Shown here in pieces: positions 11,640-23,513 of a stretch of 64,000 nucleotides of DNA; the first letter of the stretch is position 1; every line of letters begins with the position of its first letter. Below the pieces are notes generated by a model, which was not told the DNA's origin, made no database searches, and was given only the letters and a program-made list of their open reading frames with translations. The translations under genes were made by a program, and so were the position numbers. The DNA is from Engraulis encrasicolus (Eukaryota > Chordata > Actinopteri > Clupeiformes > Engraulidae), in NCBI RefSeq assembly GCF_034702125.1, contig NC_085876.1, positions 14,346,253 to 14,410,252 of the forward strand, written 5' to 3'.

Positions 11640-12393
11640 GAATTATACAGTTATAATTTGGTGTTAAAAAAGAGAGAGAGAGAGAGAGAGAAAAGAAACA
11701 AAAAGTAGTAGGCTAAAGATAGCTAATCCACACTAGAGCAGCACAATTAATTTGCTTGAGATTCGGTTAAAGTTACAGCTAGTAATTGCAAATAAAACGG
11801 GGTATCCTTCACCATGGTTGTGTTTTGTTTGACAACTTATCTGTGGTAAACTGACAACACACAGCCTCCATAAAAATTGCAAAGGTGCACCTCACACGTC
11901 CATGAAAAACAACCTTCATTTAGCAAATGCAATTATCAAATACATTAAAACAGCACTAGATAGGTAAATTGTCACAACATGATATAAATTAAACCAACCT
12001 GCAAGCTGTACAGTGGACATAAATTCGTCTTGCCCCGAATGCAAGAACCCTCTCTATTTTCTCTTCAAGAACTAACTTTCTGTTGACTTCCGGGTAACAA
12101 ATCTAAAAGGTGTATCAAAATAATGGTATTTAATTCAAATGATGTGTGGTGCATATCTAAAGGGCTCTGGGGGATGAATTATTATTTATATTGGTAGTTA
12201 TCACGACACATGCTGAAAAGCGTTAAAATACCTTTTCAAGTTGATGGACAATGGTTAAAGAAGATGGTTTACAACCACTGGTTTCTCCAATCCACTAGGT
12301 GGCGCAAATCATTATTGGGATTGTTTTGATGATTCTGAAAAGAACACAAAAGCCAATTCACTTCCGGTGTAAGGAAGCCTAGCCGTCGCAAAC
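11640..12393. promoter_or_regulatory. Upstream region of SF3B4, shared with divergent NAXE
   Basis: The NAXE and SF3B4 start codons lie back to back, 1.18 kb apart, so their promoters share this interval. The last ~40 bp before the SF3B4 ATG are the GC-richer 5' UTR (CTTCCGGTGTAAGGAAGCCT, containing an ETS-type CTTCCGG, a common promoter element of housekeeping genes). A second CTTCCGG lies near 12088. No TATA box is evident. The start site itself is not determined. Confidence 0.45.
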
Positions 12394-15300
12394 ATGGCGG
12401 CAGGGCCGATTTCAGAACGTAATCAAGGTAAAACTTTGTCAATTCAATTGTACTTAAGTAATATGTGATCGTACAAACAGTATATGATCTAAATTTTACA
12501 TGTGCGAAGTGTGTGTAGAAAATAAAGCCGCAGAGTCTATCTACGTACCATCTCATCCAAGTAGCTAACGAGGCTAGTCAGCCACGCTCATTCATTCCAC
12601 ACAAGGCACTTTTGCAGCCTTGGCGGTTTCTAAAAGTTTTGTAACTTGCAAATCATGTGCTTTATTTTGGCTGTACTGTAGTATACGTGAGACTATTGCT
12701 AATGGTCATGATAATTCCATTTTTGGAATTGAAAACAACTCACCTGTTTTGATTATGCTTTGCTTTGGTCCTGTTTCTTATCAGAGTTGCACAACAGCAA
12801 AGTGTTATTCATGAGCTCTTTCTTGAAAAATCTTTTTGTACATCTTCATTGCTGTAGATGCCACTGTGTATGTGGGTGGCTTGGATGAGAAGGTGTCGGA
12901 ACCTCTCCTGTGGGAGCTCTTCCTGCAGGCTGGACCCGTTGTCAACACACACATGCCCAAAGACAGAGTGACGGGGCAGCACCAAGGTAAAGTGTGTGCT
13001 TGTGTGTCTGTCTGTCTGTGTGTATGTGTCGACATTTGCTTCAGTATACTACACAAAATACAACTTCACAGTTCAATATGGACTCTATTGACATCACCTC
13101 TCAGCTTGCAGGTGCATCACAGTGGGAGAAACATCACTTGAAGATAGAAGCTTGACCACACTGCAAATTAGTTTTCAAAGATATATTTTGTGTAAACACC
13201 CGGTTAACGGTTTCGCTTCAGAGACTCTGAAGGCAGAGATGTATAAAGTACTGGAGAAAAGTAGTGGAGTAGAAGTACCAGTATCATCTTGTCAAATGAC
13301 TTGAGTAAAAGTCAAAAGTAACCTTTCCTTACCTTACTCAAGTAGAAGGACAAAAGTATTCAAAATGTGTTGTACTTAAGTAAAGCAAGTAGAAGTATTG
13401 CAAGTTTTGCTACTTGAGTAAAAAAGTAGAAGTAGAAGTAAAAAAAAGTCAGTCAAAAGTTTGAATACCATTTGGTTTATTAGAGCTCTGTACAATAAGT
13501 CTCTTATGAAGTGCAAATACCATTATGGTTTGTTATTAAAACAGCTTTGTAACACAAGTTCAGTTTTTAAGAAAACATAGGGCAGTAGTTTTACTGCTTA
13601 AAACAGTGCTTCCAACCAGCTCGTTGTGCTTCAAGTATTATATAAAAAAAACTAAAGTCAGAAGTGCACATAAAAAAATAATCAAATAAATTAAAATATC
13701 AAATAAAAACATAAAATAAAAAAATGTATAAAAAAAACCCTTTTCCGTTGATGTTGATGGCGATACCTCGTCTACCTCATCCATCTTGCCAACATGCCAG
13801 TGTCAATGCCAACTGAGCGTCACTGACCGCGCCAAAAGACATGCGCGAGAATGCGATCTGCTTTTATTTCCCTACCATTGCATCGCCCACTGACCGTGAA
13901 CACGTTCCATCATATCTGGTGATGACAGAGCCATCTAGCGGTCGGGCATAGAAACGAGTAACGATTAACGAAAGCAGCACATGAAAAATATATCGGAGTA
14001 AAAGTATTAATTTCATCAGAAAAATGTAGTGCAGTAAAAGTACAAGTATGAGGAAAAAATATTACTCAAAAAAGTACAGATACTGCAGTTTAGTACTTAA
14101 AGTGGTGGTTCGCTATTTTAGACATTAAGCCCTGTTTGTGTGACTTCTGGGGTGAAGTAGAGATGTTCTCATCACAATTTTGACATTTGGTGCTGAACGG
14201 AGCATTTGGGTATCCAAGACTGTAGCCCCCCCACCTTTACATTGACTCCAATAGAGCACTCAAGCTATCGATTATAAAATGGCATTAAACTTTCGTTCGA
14301 GAAGACATGGAACTCACCGTGTGGTCAGTGTTAGACAGTGATAATTTGACCCGAAAATTGCAGCGAAATATGCCTTCCAACTGTTGTTTAGCATTTGGCG
14401 GACCTATTTTTTCCCAGACGCCGTTGAATAGCAGTAGACATCCAGCCAGTAGGTAGCGATAGTGTGTTGTTTGTGTAGACATCAAGGAGCGAGGTAGAAC
14501 GGCTATCTTTGAGCGGGACTGGCTACAAAAACTACAGCTTGCATACAAACCATAGATAGTAATGTAAAGAAACGCTCCCCCATTTCCGGTCGCGCGGAGT
14601 AATACTAGTCAAACCAATACAATCAATGAAGATGGACAATAATGATAATATATCTTCTCTGGAAGCGTATTTCGCTGGGATTTTCGAGCCAACGTATCGC
14701 TGCACACCTCTGACCACTCGGTGAGTTTCATGTCTCTGCAAACGAAAGTTCAATGCCATTTTATGATCGATTGCTTGAGTGCTTCATTGGAGTCAATGTA
14801 AAGGTGGGGGGGCTGCAGTCTTGAATACCCAAATGCTCCGTTCAGCACCAAATGTCAAAATTGTGATGAGAACATCTCTACTTCACCCCAGAAGTCACAC
14901 AAACAGGGCTTAATGTCTAAAATAGCGAACCACCACTTTAAGTACAGTACTTCGTTACTTTTACTTCGTTACTATACATCTCTGTCTGAAGGTGTAGTAG
15001 TAACACCGAAATGTTAGTCAGGTGTTGGCACAAAATGTATGTTTGAAAACTAAACTGCGGTGTGCTCCAGCTTCAAAAGATACCACTTAAATTCCTGCTT
15101 TTCCCATTCATGTATAGGGTATGGCTTTGTGGAGTTCCTGAGCGAGGAGGATGCCGACTACGCCATAAAGATCATGAACATGATCAAGCTGTACGGCAAG
15201 CCCATCCGCGTCAACAAGGCCTCGGCGCACAACAAAAACCTGGACGTGGGCGCCAACATCTTCATCGGCAACCTGGACCCCGAGATCGACGAGAAGCTCC

Positions 15301-18017
15301 TCTACGACACGTTCAGCGCCTTTGGCGTCATCCTGCAGACGCCAAAGATCATGCGCGACCCCGACACGGGCAACTCCAAGGGCTACGCCTTCATCAACTT
15401 TGCCAGCTTCGACGCCTCCGACGCGGCCATCGAGGCCATGAACGGCCAGTACCTGTGCAACAGGCCCATCACCGTCTCGTACGCCTTCAAGAAGGACTCC
15501 AAGGGCGAGCGGCACGGCTCGGCGGCTGAGAGGCTGCTGGCGGCGCAAAACCCGCTCTCGCAGGCCGACCGGCCGCATCAGCTGTTCGCCGACGCCCCGC
15601 CACCACCGACAGTGCCCACGCCCGTCTTGACCACCCTCGCGCAGGGCTTGCCCATGCCAGGTGAGTGTGGGGAGTTGGGGTGTTTATTGTCGGTGTGATC
15701 ATAACTACTTCTCATGCCAGGTGAGTGGGGAGAGTTGGCACTGGCGTAATGCAAGTATTTCACGCCCCCCTGCAAAGTACCAAGAATGGGCCCCTGAAAA
15801 AAAGGGCCCAATATCATGGAGGGGGCCCGTTTCTTCAAGTCAAGGGCCCATGTGGGCCCCCGCCTCGTATGGGCCCCTCTGCCTCGCGGGGGCTGCGGGG
15901 GTATACTTTACACCCCTGGACGTTGGTTGTTGGAGTTATTGTTGGTGTGATCATGACTACTCATGCAAGGTGAATGGGTGGTTGTGGTGTTTGTTGTAGG
16001 TGTGATCATGACTACTTCTCATGTCAGGTGTGTGTGGGGATGGGATTTTTATTATGAGTTTTTGTTGGACTGTGCAAACTGCATACCCAGGGGAGTGTAA
16101 GGATTTAGGGTTTAAGTTTGGAGTTCATTGTAGGTCTTCCCCAAACATGACAACTTTCTTAATTCATCTTTTTGTCATCGATTTTGCTGATTGTTGTTTC
16201 ATCTGACTGTTTAGTGGTGCATGTGTAACGGAGGCCAGAGTGTGACATGGAACGTTAGTAAACCCCCCTCCTGAAGCCTCAATACATTGCGGTTGCGTTG
16301 GGCTATCAGACCGGCCCTTTAGCTCAGCGGTCTCGCACTGTGCCTCCCAGTCCCGAACCGATGTAGTTGAGGAGGTGGCAGGTTCGCGGCCACGAGGGGG
16401 ATGAACTGTGCAGGAACACCTCCGTCACACATGCTGTGTATGAATTTGTGCTCTACAAATACAATTATTATTATTATTATTATTATTTATAACTGTAGTA
16501 CACGGCATGCCCATGTCAGGTGAGTTGCCAGCAGAAGGAGAGGGGTGGTGAGTTTAGTTGTAGGTGGGCTGTCAGTTCGGACTCGGAGTGCATGATTTCC
16601 TTTAGGCTGAAGCGGGAGAACAGATTAATTTTTTTTTAAATCCTGTAGAAATAAAATACAGAACCCAGTTATTTGTCCAAGTCAAGACAAGGGAACTGAT
16701 AGTTGGTGGTAAATGATGAGTCCCTCAACATGAATTCAGCAGCTTTATTCCTAAAGGGAAACAAAGCAATTTGATGTTTACTGTTCAGTCTGTAAAAGGA
16801 CTTCTTGGAGCTTCACAGACGTTCCTCATCCATTGTTGTTATTAACCCCGCTGTCTTCTTTCACTTTCACAGGCATGCCTCCACCAGGTGCTTTCCCGCC
16901 GGTTCCTCCGCCCGTCTCCATGCCTCCTGGGATGCCCCCGGGTATGACCATGCCCCCTGGCCCTGGGGGTGCCGGCGGACAAGGGGGACCAGGAGGACCT
17001 CCACCCGTCCCCCCACCATTCCACCATGGCATGCAGCCACCAAGTGAGTCACGAGGGGGGAACGTGCTTGTGCTTGTGCGTGCGCGTGCGTGCGCGTGTG
17101 CATGTGTTAAGACTGTGGTTTCTGTAATAAAGTGAAGCACATTTCTGACCCACATTTGTCTTGTGTGCAGACATGCCTCCGATGCCCATGGCACCCCCTG
17201 CCCCGCCTGGCATGGTGCATCCTCCTGGACCTCCAGGTGCCAACCAGCACCAGCACCAGCATCAGCACCAGCACAGGGCTCCCCCGCCAGGCATGCCCCC
17301 ACCCCCGATGGGCATGCCTCCCCGATCGCATTTCGCCCCTCCTATGGGTAAGTGCTGCATCTATGGGTTTTTTACGTCCCGGTTAACCACACAAGCTGCG
17401 TTTTGGTGTAATGGCCATTAGATCACTGCCTACGGGTACGAGCAGTATCCATGCAACTTCAACTCAACTACAAAACTCAAATAAACCCCAAAATGCTTCT
17501 TCATGATATAGACAAGTACTATAAGACAAGTACTAGCTAGTGTTGACCTTGTTACTTGAATATTTGCTATGCATAATGTGCAATGACTATTCCATTTGTG
17601 CTTTGATCCTTTATAAAGTATAGTAGAACATGTTCACAACAACCTAAAGTAGTTGACTGCTGTCATGTTTATCAAAGTCTTATTTCCCTTGGGGCAAAAC
17701 GATATAGTATGTAGTAATGTGTATTGCTAAAAATGCATTAAATTGCATTCTTAAGTGTTAACATTCTGACTGTGCCGTTCATTGTGTGTACATGTTTTGG
17801 AATAATAGATACAAAGTTCATTTGCATTCAAAGCTCATTATTGCATTGTTTTGCAGGACCACCGATGGGTATGAGAGGCCCACCTCCTCCCATGCCCCCG
17901 CCAGGCTACGGTGGCGGCCCGCCCCGGCCCCCTCCCTTCGGCTTCCAGAGAGGACCTCCGATGCCTCCACGACCCCCACAGCCACCCAGGGGGCCCATGA
18001 GACCAATGCCCCCTTAG
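12394..18017 (+). CDS. SF3B4: Splicing factor 3B subunit 4 (SF3b49), six exons
   Basis: SF3B4 is a subunit of the SF3b complex of U2 snRNP and tethers it to pre-mRNA upstream of the branch site. Exons: 12394-12427, 12858-12986, 15118-15660, 16873-17043, 17171-17347 and 17857-18017. The protein starts [23 protein letters not shown]1 shows RNP2 VYVGGL and RNP1 GYGFVEF; RRM2 shows IFIGNL and KGYAFINF. The remainder is the Pro/Gly/Met-rich tail typical of the family, with MPP repeats and an HQHQHQ run in exon 5, ending PMRPMPP. All junctions keep phase and use GT/AG. The second intron holds a three-layer transposon nest. The third holds tandem copies of the exon-3 donor region plus a SINE. Confidence 0.97.
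13234..14984. mobile_element. hAT-like element with perfect 8-bp TSD, itself hit by a TTAA element
   Basis: The ends CAGAGATGTATAAAGTA / TACTATACATCTCTG are flanked by TCTGAAGG on both sides (13226-13233 and 14985-14992). The interior is dominated by AAGTA-type repeats (GAGTAAAAGT and similar) seen in common fish hAT MITEs. No transposase frame remains. A TTAA-type palindrome is inserted at 14101-14937. Confidence 0.85.
14101..14937. mobile_element. TTAA-flanked foldback transposon
   Basis: An 837-bp element with ends AGTGGTGGTTCGCTATTTTA and their complement. TTAA lies on both sides (14097-14100 and 14938-14941). The arms of about 240 bp are strongly complementary (for example GCCCCCCCACCTTTACATTG and its reverse). 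The duplication type suggests a piggyBac or Kolobok source. It is nested in the hAT element. Confidence 0.88.
15653..16045 (+). repeat. Tandem ~60-bp units copying the SF3B4 exon-3 donor region
   Basis: About four units share CATGCCAGGTGAGT and a following TGTGATCATGACTACTTCT block. The first unit is the real exon 3 / intron 3 junction. The unit at 15713-15745 repeats CATGCCAGGTGAGTGGGG exactly as a potential donor. Later units at 15960 and 16018 are decayed (GCAAGGTGAATG, GTCAGGTGTG). A GC-rich insertion (about 15746-15922) splits the second unit. Confidence 0.7.
15746..15925. repeat. GC-rich MITE-like insertion with GGGCCC repeats
   Basis: The region begins with CACGCCCCCCTGCAAAGTAC and ends with GTATACTTTACACCCCTGG, a short imperfect inverted pair. 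The interior has many GGGCCC/GGGGCC blocks. It interrupts the tandem donor repeat in SF3B4 intron 3. Confidence 0.5.
16315..16490 (+). mobile_element. tRNA-like SINE in SF3B4 intron 3
   Basis: CCCTTTAGCTCAGCGGTCTC resembles a tRNA 5' end with A box. GGTTCGCGGCC about 60 bp on resembles a B box. It ends in an (ATT)n tail at 16469-16490. It lacks a foldable intact anticodon arm, so it is a SINE rather than a tRNA gene. Confidence 0.55.
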
Positions 18018-18136
18018 ACTTCCACCGTCAGACGCATCATGTTTTTAATTTCGTTCTTAGCTTTTTCACAGGTGACTTTTTGTTATTTTGTATCTAATTT
18101 CTTCGTGTCATTGACCAATTTGTAATTGGACAGAGA

Positions 18137-18144
18137 ATTAAAAT
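18137..18144 (+). terminator. Probable SF3B4 poly(A) signal
   Basis: ATTAAA lies about 120 nt past the stop codon and is followed by T-rich sequence. Confidence 0.45.
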
Positions 18145-18475
18145 TTCTTTGCTTACATCATTGTTTTCGAATCATTTATTATCTTTTTCCATGTATACCC
18201 AGCTGACCATCCTTCAATTTTTATTACCCGTTTTTTTTTTTTAATGATTGATGGGGTGAGACAATAATTTTAGAAATCTTAAGATGATTGACGCAAAGGA
18301 TATCTGATAACATGATGAAATGCCAATATTGCTGGTTCATAAACCTATTCATTTTTAGTGACCACTTATCGGTAATAGCTGTGCATCTAGTATGGTATTT
18401 TGATGCATTCTTCAAAGCACAAAACAAAAAACCCCACAACATTCAGTTGTGCTGTGGGGACTACTAGCCATCCTA

Positions 18476-18695
18476 AGTGAAAGTGAAAGCCCACCTGGGA
18501 AACTCCTATTGCCACATGCACGCCATAGCACACAGTGCCCACTTTACACAATGAAATTTCATTTATTTATTCACCCGTGAAAGGGGGACGGCCTCAAATT
18601 GCGCTGCAAGGAAGCAGCGCAGCAATATGGTATCATACTCAGGGTACCTCAGTCATGGAGGAGGATGGGCACTGGTCAATTATGTCCTAACCGCT
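18476..18695 (-). mobile_element. SINE, reverse orientation, relative of 11276-11580
   Basis: Read on the minus strand it shares the GGTACCCTGAG block, the TGAAATTTCATTGTGT block and the TTTCACTTTCAC end with the SINE near NAXE. The 5' part with the promoter boxes is missing. It lies between the convergent SF3B4 and MRPL24 genes. Confidence 0.7.
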
Positions 18696-18935
18696 ATCCT
18701 TGAGTACTTCAGACTGAAGCTATTGTTAAAGATGGTCTCTCCTAATGAATACATTCTGGGGAAAAAAGGTTGACCCAAAACTCAACTTATGTCTTCAAGT
18801 TCCTGAATGTATGATTGACAGACAGTCATGATGTTTTTTTTTTTTCAGTTTTATTGCTATGTAAAAAAAAAGAATGTCCAACCATGTATTTCATGTGGAT
18901 GCCGGTTGAAAATATATGAAATGAAAGAACTGGTC

Positions 18936-18941
18936 TTTATT
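18936..18941 (-). terminator. MRPL24 poly(A) signal
   Basis: TTTATT on the plus strand reads AATAAA on the minus strand, about 200 nt downstream of the MRPL24 stop codon. Confidence 0.55.
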
Positions 18942-19139
18942 TTGACAATAATTCACCATTCATAGTCATCTTGAAACCCACGTAAAGACAAGACATTTAC
19001 ACAATTACATTTAAACAGTATAGTATTTTAAAAAACACAACATGTGTATAAATACATAATAGTCCCACTGATGGTTCCTGACAAATGGAACTCAGGATGC
19101 ACATTGCAGTCAGTCCAGTCTCTGAGCCCGCATGCTTGC

Positions 19140-21521
19140 TCAGTACCAGTATGTGGGCCGCTGTTTCCTCTCCTCTTTGATACCCATGGCCTCCATCACC
19201 TCCTCTTGAAGGGTCTTCAGAGATGGAGTGTACGTCTTCCGTAACGCATCCTCCGTCGATGTGTCCTTAGGTCCATCTGGAACAAAGGAAATCAGATTCC
19301 ATATAATAACACACAAGGAGACCAGTAGATGTCCTATGCAGTAGTAGCAACGTCTTATCCGTATTATCCAGCAGCACCTTGTTTTGTTTCTGGATGCTCA
19401 CGCACCATACTTTCTACAGCACAGTTAAAGCCCATCGAGGCTGACAAAGCACATCCAGAAACGCCTTTCATTCTGTTGATCAACCACTAGCAATGTCTTG
19501 GAAAGAAATGTTAAAACTACTAAGTGTGTAGTCGCTTTGTATAAAAGCATCTGCCTAATGTAATTTAAAGCAAGACTTAAGCCTCTTTTCCACTGCCGCA
19601 ATTCTGGTAGGCCTACAGCTCGACAAAGCGTGACTCGGACGCCACTTTTTGCTTTACGATTGAGCTGCGTCGTGCCTATTCGAAAAGCAAAAAGTGGCAG
19701 CTGAGTCGCGCTTTGTCAAGCTGTAGGCCTACCCGAAAACCGGCAGTGGAAAAGAGGCATTAGTAGTTTTTTTAAAAATGTACCCTTCCACTGCTCGGGG
19801 ACGATGCCATCGCTGCGCTGCACGGGGGGCTTGGGGATGATGCGGCCCGTCCTGAGGGACACCCTGACCTTCTCCCCCTCCTCTGTGAACCTCCACTCCA
19901 CCTCCGTGGGTTTCCTATTGAGAGGGGGTAGAGGAGAGATGTACATCACATGGCAATGTGCTGTTCTAAGCTTATGAAAAAATGACAGTATGTAAGAATA
20001 AACATACTATGCAATTCATTGTATAAATGTCACAAGAAAGGCCTAATCCGGGTCACATACAATAATGCAGTACTACTTACTAAATACAGAATTATGACGC
20101 TTATCTACCCACTGCTTTGTGTTGGTTGATGTCTGGCTGCAACCTTCACTATCATTTGTCATTTTGTACGAACACATTCACTTTCTTAACTCTAGGCTGA
20201 ATATCAAAGCACAGAGGCATTTCTGGCAGAGGGAACAAATGAGATGTGTTGTGAGACAGATGTAAAGCTCATTTTATAAGCCGACGGTCAGACATTACCT
20301 GTCAGTGGGGTCTATGATAGAGATCTGGCTCAGCAGTAATGGAGATTCACTGGCGACGTAGGTGCCTCTGTATTCCCCACTCTTCCCAATGTAGCGGAAA
20401 TGCTGTTGGGAGACACACAAAGAAGCAACAAATGTTAGCACATTTTTTCATCATAGTTTGCCACCATTTCAGTCTTAACTGAAAATGCCTAAATGTGCAT
20501 TTCCAATCTGCAATCACTTTCCGTGCAATTTCACTTTTGACTGTAACAACTACTGACAAAAACTATCAACAGAACGGACCAACTGAAATTGGAACGTTTG
20601 GGCAAGCTAGGCATTTTTTTTATTATTGTAATACGATTTATGATGTACTTCCATTTTTGACACACTGTGTGTTAGCATTTGAAAATAACCCATAAAAGAC
20701 ACGATTTTGTGGCTGTTATTATGCTGTGTGTAAAGAAAATATATGCGTCATAGAAATGCATTCATTGGCTGCTAGTTGCGTGAAAACAGCATGAAATGTG
20801 TCAACTGTGTATGTGGCTAAGAAGAGCTCATGCTGTGTTAAACACTGTGTTTATATTACCGTATTAAGGCCCTCCAGAATGACCCAGTTGCGATGTCTGA
20901 ATACTTGGGTCACTTTGCCCTGCTTTCCTTTGTCCTTTCCAGCCAAAATCTCCACCTGCATAACACACACACACACGCACGCACACGCACACACACGCAC
21001 ACACAAGCACACACAAGCACACACACCCGTCAGTTTAGAGTTGAGCCCTCACATTGTTGTTGAGATGAAGTAGGTGTGCGTATTACTGTGTCTGCACTGG
21101 GAAAACCCTCACTGTCTCAATAATAAATGCTGTAGGATCTTGTGTAAGATGCAAATGGGAAGGCAAATAAATGTTACAAGGCTGTCAGATGTAAAAATAA
21201 TAATAAAAAAAAACATGCAGAATGAGAACCCCAGTTCAGACTGAACATGGCATGAACTTAAATTAAAACATGCATTACAAAAACAACACATGAAACACAC
21301 ACATTTCAGATTCCACAAGATGTTGGTGGAAAACATACCGTGTCGCCTTTGAAAACGGACCATTCCTCATTTGGGATCTTGTCCACAAAGATCTTTCTTC
21401 TCTGCTTGCCCGGCGGATTCCTTTTCAGTGCCACGAAAGTCCAGGGTCTCATTGAACCATAGCGGTAGTTTTTGGGATAGGCCGCTTTGGCTGCCATGCA
21501 CATCAAGGCAGTCAGCCTCAT
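19140..21521 (-). CDS. MRPL24: Mitochondrial large ribosomal subunit protein uL24m, five coding exons
   Basis: A structural protein of the mitochondrial 39S subunit. Coding exons on the minus strand: 21521-21339, 20955-20860, 20402-20299, 19914-19784 and 19276-19140. They total 651 nt, giving 216 aa, the same length as human. It starts [20 protein letters not shown]. The KOW motif region is seen in [23 protein letters not shown], then [17 protein letters not shown]. The C-terminal half has [26 protein letters not shown] and the conserved end PTYWY. All GT/AG junctions are in phase. The start codon follows a splice acceptor at 21541, so there is an upstream noncoding exon. A palindromic MITE (19580-19759) lies in the last intron, only 25 bp from exon 4. 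Confidence 0.97.
19580..19759. mobile_element. Palindromic MITE, copy 2 of the 3920-4399 family
   Basis: A 180-bp element with ends AGCCTCTTTTCCACT / AGTGGAAAAGAGGCA and TTA on both sides (19577-19579 and 19760-19762). The arms hold GGTAGGCCTACAGCT and ACTTTTTGC blocks and form one long hairpin. Confidence 0.85.
20958..21028. repeat. (CA)n / (GCAC)n microsatellite in an MRPL24 intron
   Basis: An imperfect CA repeat with interspersed GCAC, directly upstream (minus strand) of the acceptor of the 20955-20860 exon. Confidence 0.85.
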
Positions 21522-22345
21522 GGTGCCTGTATGTCTGGGGTGGCAATATACACATCTTGAACCAGGAAAGGATTGAACAATTCCAATGTCTTCAATAAAA
21601 TTAAACAATTGAGCGTTCAACGTTTTGAGTTACATTTTAACATTTTAGGTGACAAATAGTAGTAAAAGTAATAACATTTTAATAATTTTAATGATGAAAT
21701 GATAAACTGAAAGCATAACTAGGTCAACATACATAAATAAAATACACAGTAGCCTACTCTGGGTGGTGAATATTGTCAGAGTTAAACGATTATGTAAGCA
21801 AATTGGCCTACATCAGTTCAGTGACCAGTGATCATAGCTCTACAGTCAAAGATGCAGAAAGTCTTTGGATAGTGTGTTGTGTTAGGCATTTGTAATAGCC
21901 CATGACATGATTATTAGCAGACTGTTACTGGTACTACAACCATTGCCTTTACCAAGACCTGAGACCCTGTCATCCTCCACTTTGAGTGCAACTATTTGGG
22001 CTGTGTCCATAGCAAGAGAAGGAACACAGAAAAATATGAAGCGCTGAATGGCAATAAACTATAAACAATAAACTACACTTATGGTCAACTGCATAAACAT
22101 ACCACAACTAGGCGGATCACAACTCATTCTACACTGACCCATTGACAGTAAATAGAATTCTATTTACTCTCAATGACACTGACCCAAAGACGATGATCCC
22201 AGAGGGAAATCATGATGGCTAGCTGTCTACAACACTTGCCCTGGTGAAAGAACTCGTACGGTGCAACCTGGTGGAGGGGAATCCTGGTCAGAGTGTGAAT
22301 ACGAACAAGCATCACTTTAGGGAAAATTAAAGTAGAACTACTTAC

Positions 22346-22450
22346 TAAGACCAGCTCACTGTTTAGGATCCAACCAAGACAGCTCGGAGAAAATGCATGC
22401 ACGCACCTCAATGTCAGCAAGGAGGAACACAACTGAACATGTACCACATC
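22346..22450 (-). other. Probable 5' noncoding exon and promoter side of MRPL24
   Basis: On the minus strand TCTTAGTAAG gives a strong donor at 22345-22344. It could splice to the acceptor at 21541 just before the start codon. The upstream limit is not defined. Confidence 0.4.
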
Positions 22451-23513
22451 CGGGTGAAAGAGCGAGTAAAAGTCTGTGTCTGATTATCTAAGTTGTGCAT
22501 AAGAATGTACTCGAAGAAGTCTTTTTGATGGCGAATATTGTTTTCCCCTGTACTTTCATTTTTTGGGGGGAAAGAGGACGTATTTTTTATATATTCATAT
22601 CATGAATGTATGCATGATGTTGAATATGTCCAGCACTGTTTTTTGTTATCATGACAAGGTGTTGCATTTGTTGCTATCACATTTCAAACAAAATCCATAT
22701 TCTTTTATTTTTGTGACAGTAATGTCAATTATACCGTGCCTATTATTACTACTAATATTACAAAGACCGTCGCAAGAGACATATTCCCTTCGTGGAGTTT
22801 TCATCGAATACAGTGACTTTTATTTTGGCTGTGGTAGCTACCCGGTTGTGAAATATTTATGTTGCTTCTTTTAAGCAGTGTCCAGTTTTGGTCTGGTTCC
22901 CCGTACTCCAAAGGCCTAAACCAGGACTGTTTTTCTGTATTAACTGACATGGTATTTGTTTTGAAATATATCTAAGACAAGGTAATTATTCTTACACAAG
23001 GCGTTGGCTGCAATAGGTGTGGTTTACACCAAACTCTCCTTTTAAAGCTACGGAATTAGCATGACTTGCTAATGTTTTTAAGTAGCTCGCTAGCTGTCTT
23101 TTTAAATATAAAGTTGAATACTTCAGTTGCAAATATTTAGATGAGCTGAGAACGACCTGCTTGAGTTTAAATGCTTTGATAAATCCTTCATTTATGCACA
23201 CGCCCATTTGATCTTGCAAGTTCGTAGTAGTCTGATTTTCAATGTGCATTTGCCTTGTGTTCTGTGTGGTGTTGCAAAGTATTGAGTCTATTTCTGCAGA
23301 CAACTTGCAGAGGCAAGGCATCCACTGTCCCTGAACTTGTCCGATTGTTTATGAGTACACGATGACCGTACAGTAGCTTGTCAATTTGTGTTGTTGCAGT
23401 GACGAGAACAGCTGGTAGGGTAAGCTTGTCTGTGTGAGAGGTCAAATTCCTTGCCAACACAATAAGTACTTTCATATGTGTTTGGAATAAGCAGATCAAA
23501 TCTAATAGCAGAC
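22450..23513. promoter_or_regulatory. Intergenic region between divergent MRPL24 and PRCC
   Basis: About 1.1 kb separates the probable MRPL24 first exon from the PRCC start codon. It is AT-rich with no CpG-dense block that I can see. It should hold both promoters and the PRCC 5' UTR; no specific site can be defended. Confidence 0.4.

Larger units (their letters stand above)
13104..15085. mobile_element. Inverted-repeat element (family of 9404-10165) split by a hAT element, in an SF3B4 intron
   Basis: The left part (13104-13233) repeats CTTGCAGGTGCATCACAGTG and TTAGTTTTCAAA, as at 9404. The right part (14985-15085) holds CTGAAGGTGTAGTAGTAACACC followed by GAAATGTT and ends CAGCTTCAAAAGAT. The two halves are separated by the hAT element 13234-14984. 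Confidence 0.75.

Noticed and set aside
15062..15578. Long alternative frames over SF3B4 exon 3 on both strands
   Set aside because: Shadows of a GC-rich coding exon; the RRM-encoding frame is the one with domain and splice support.
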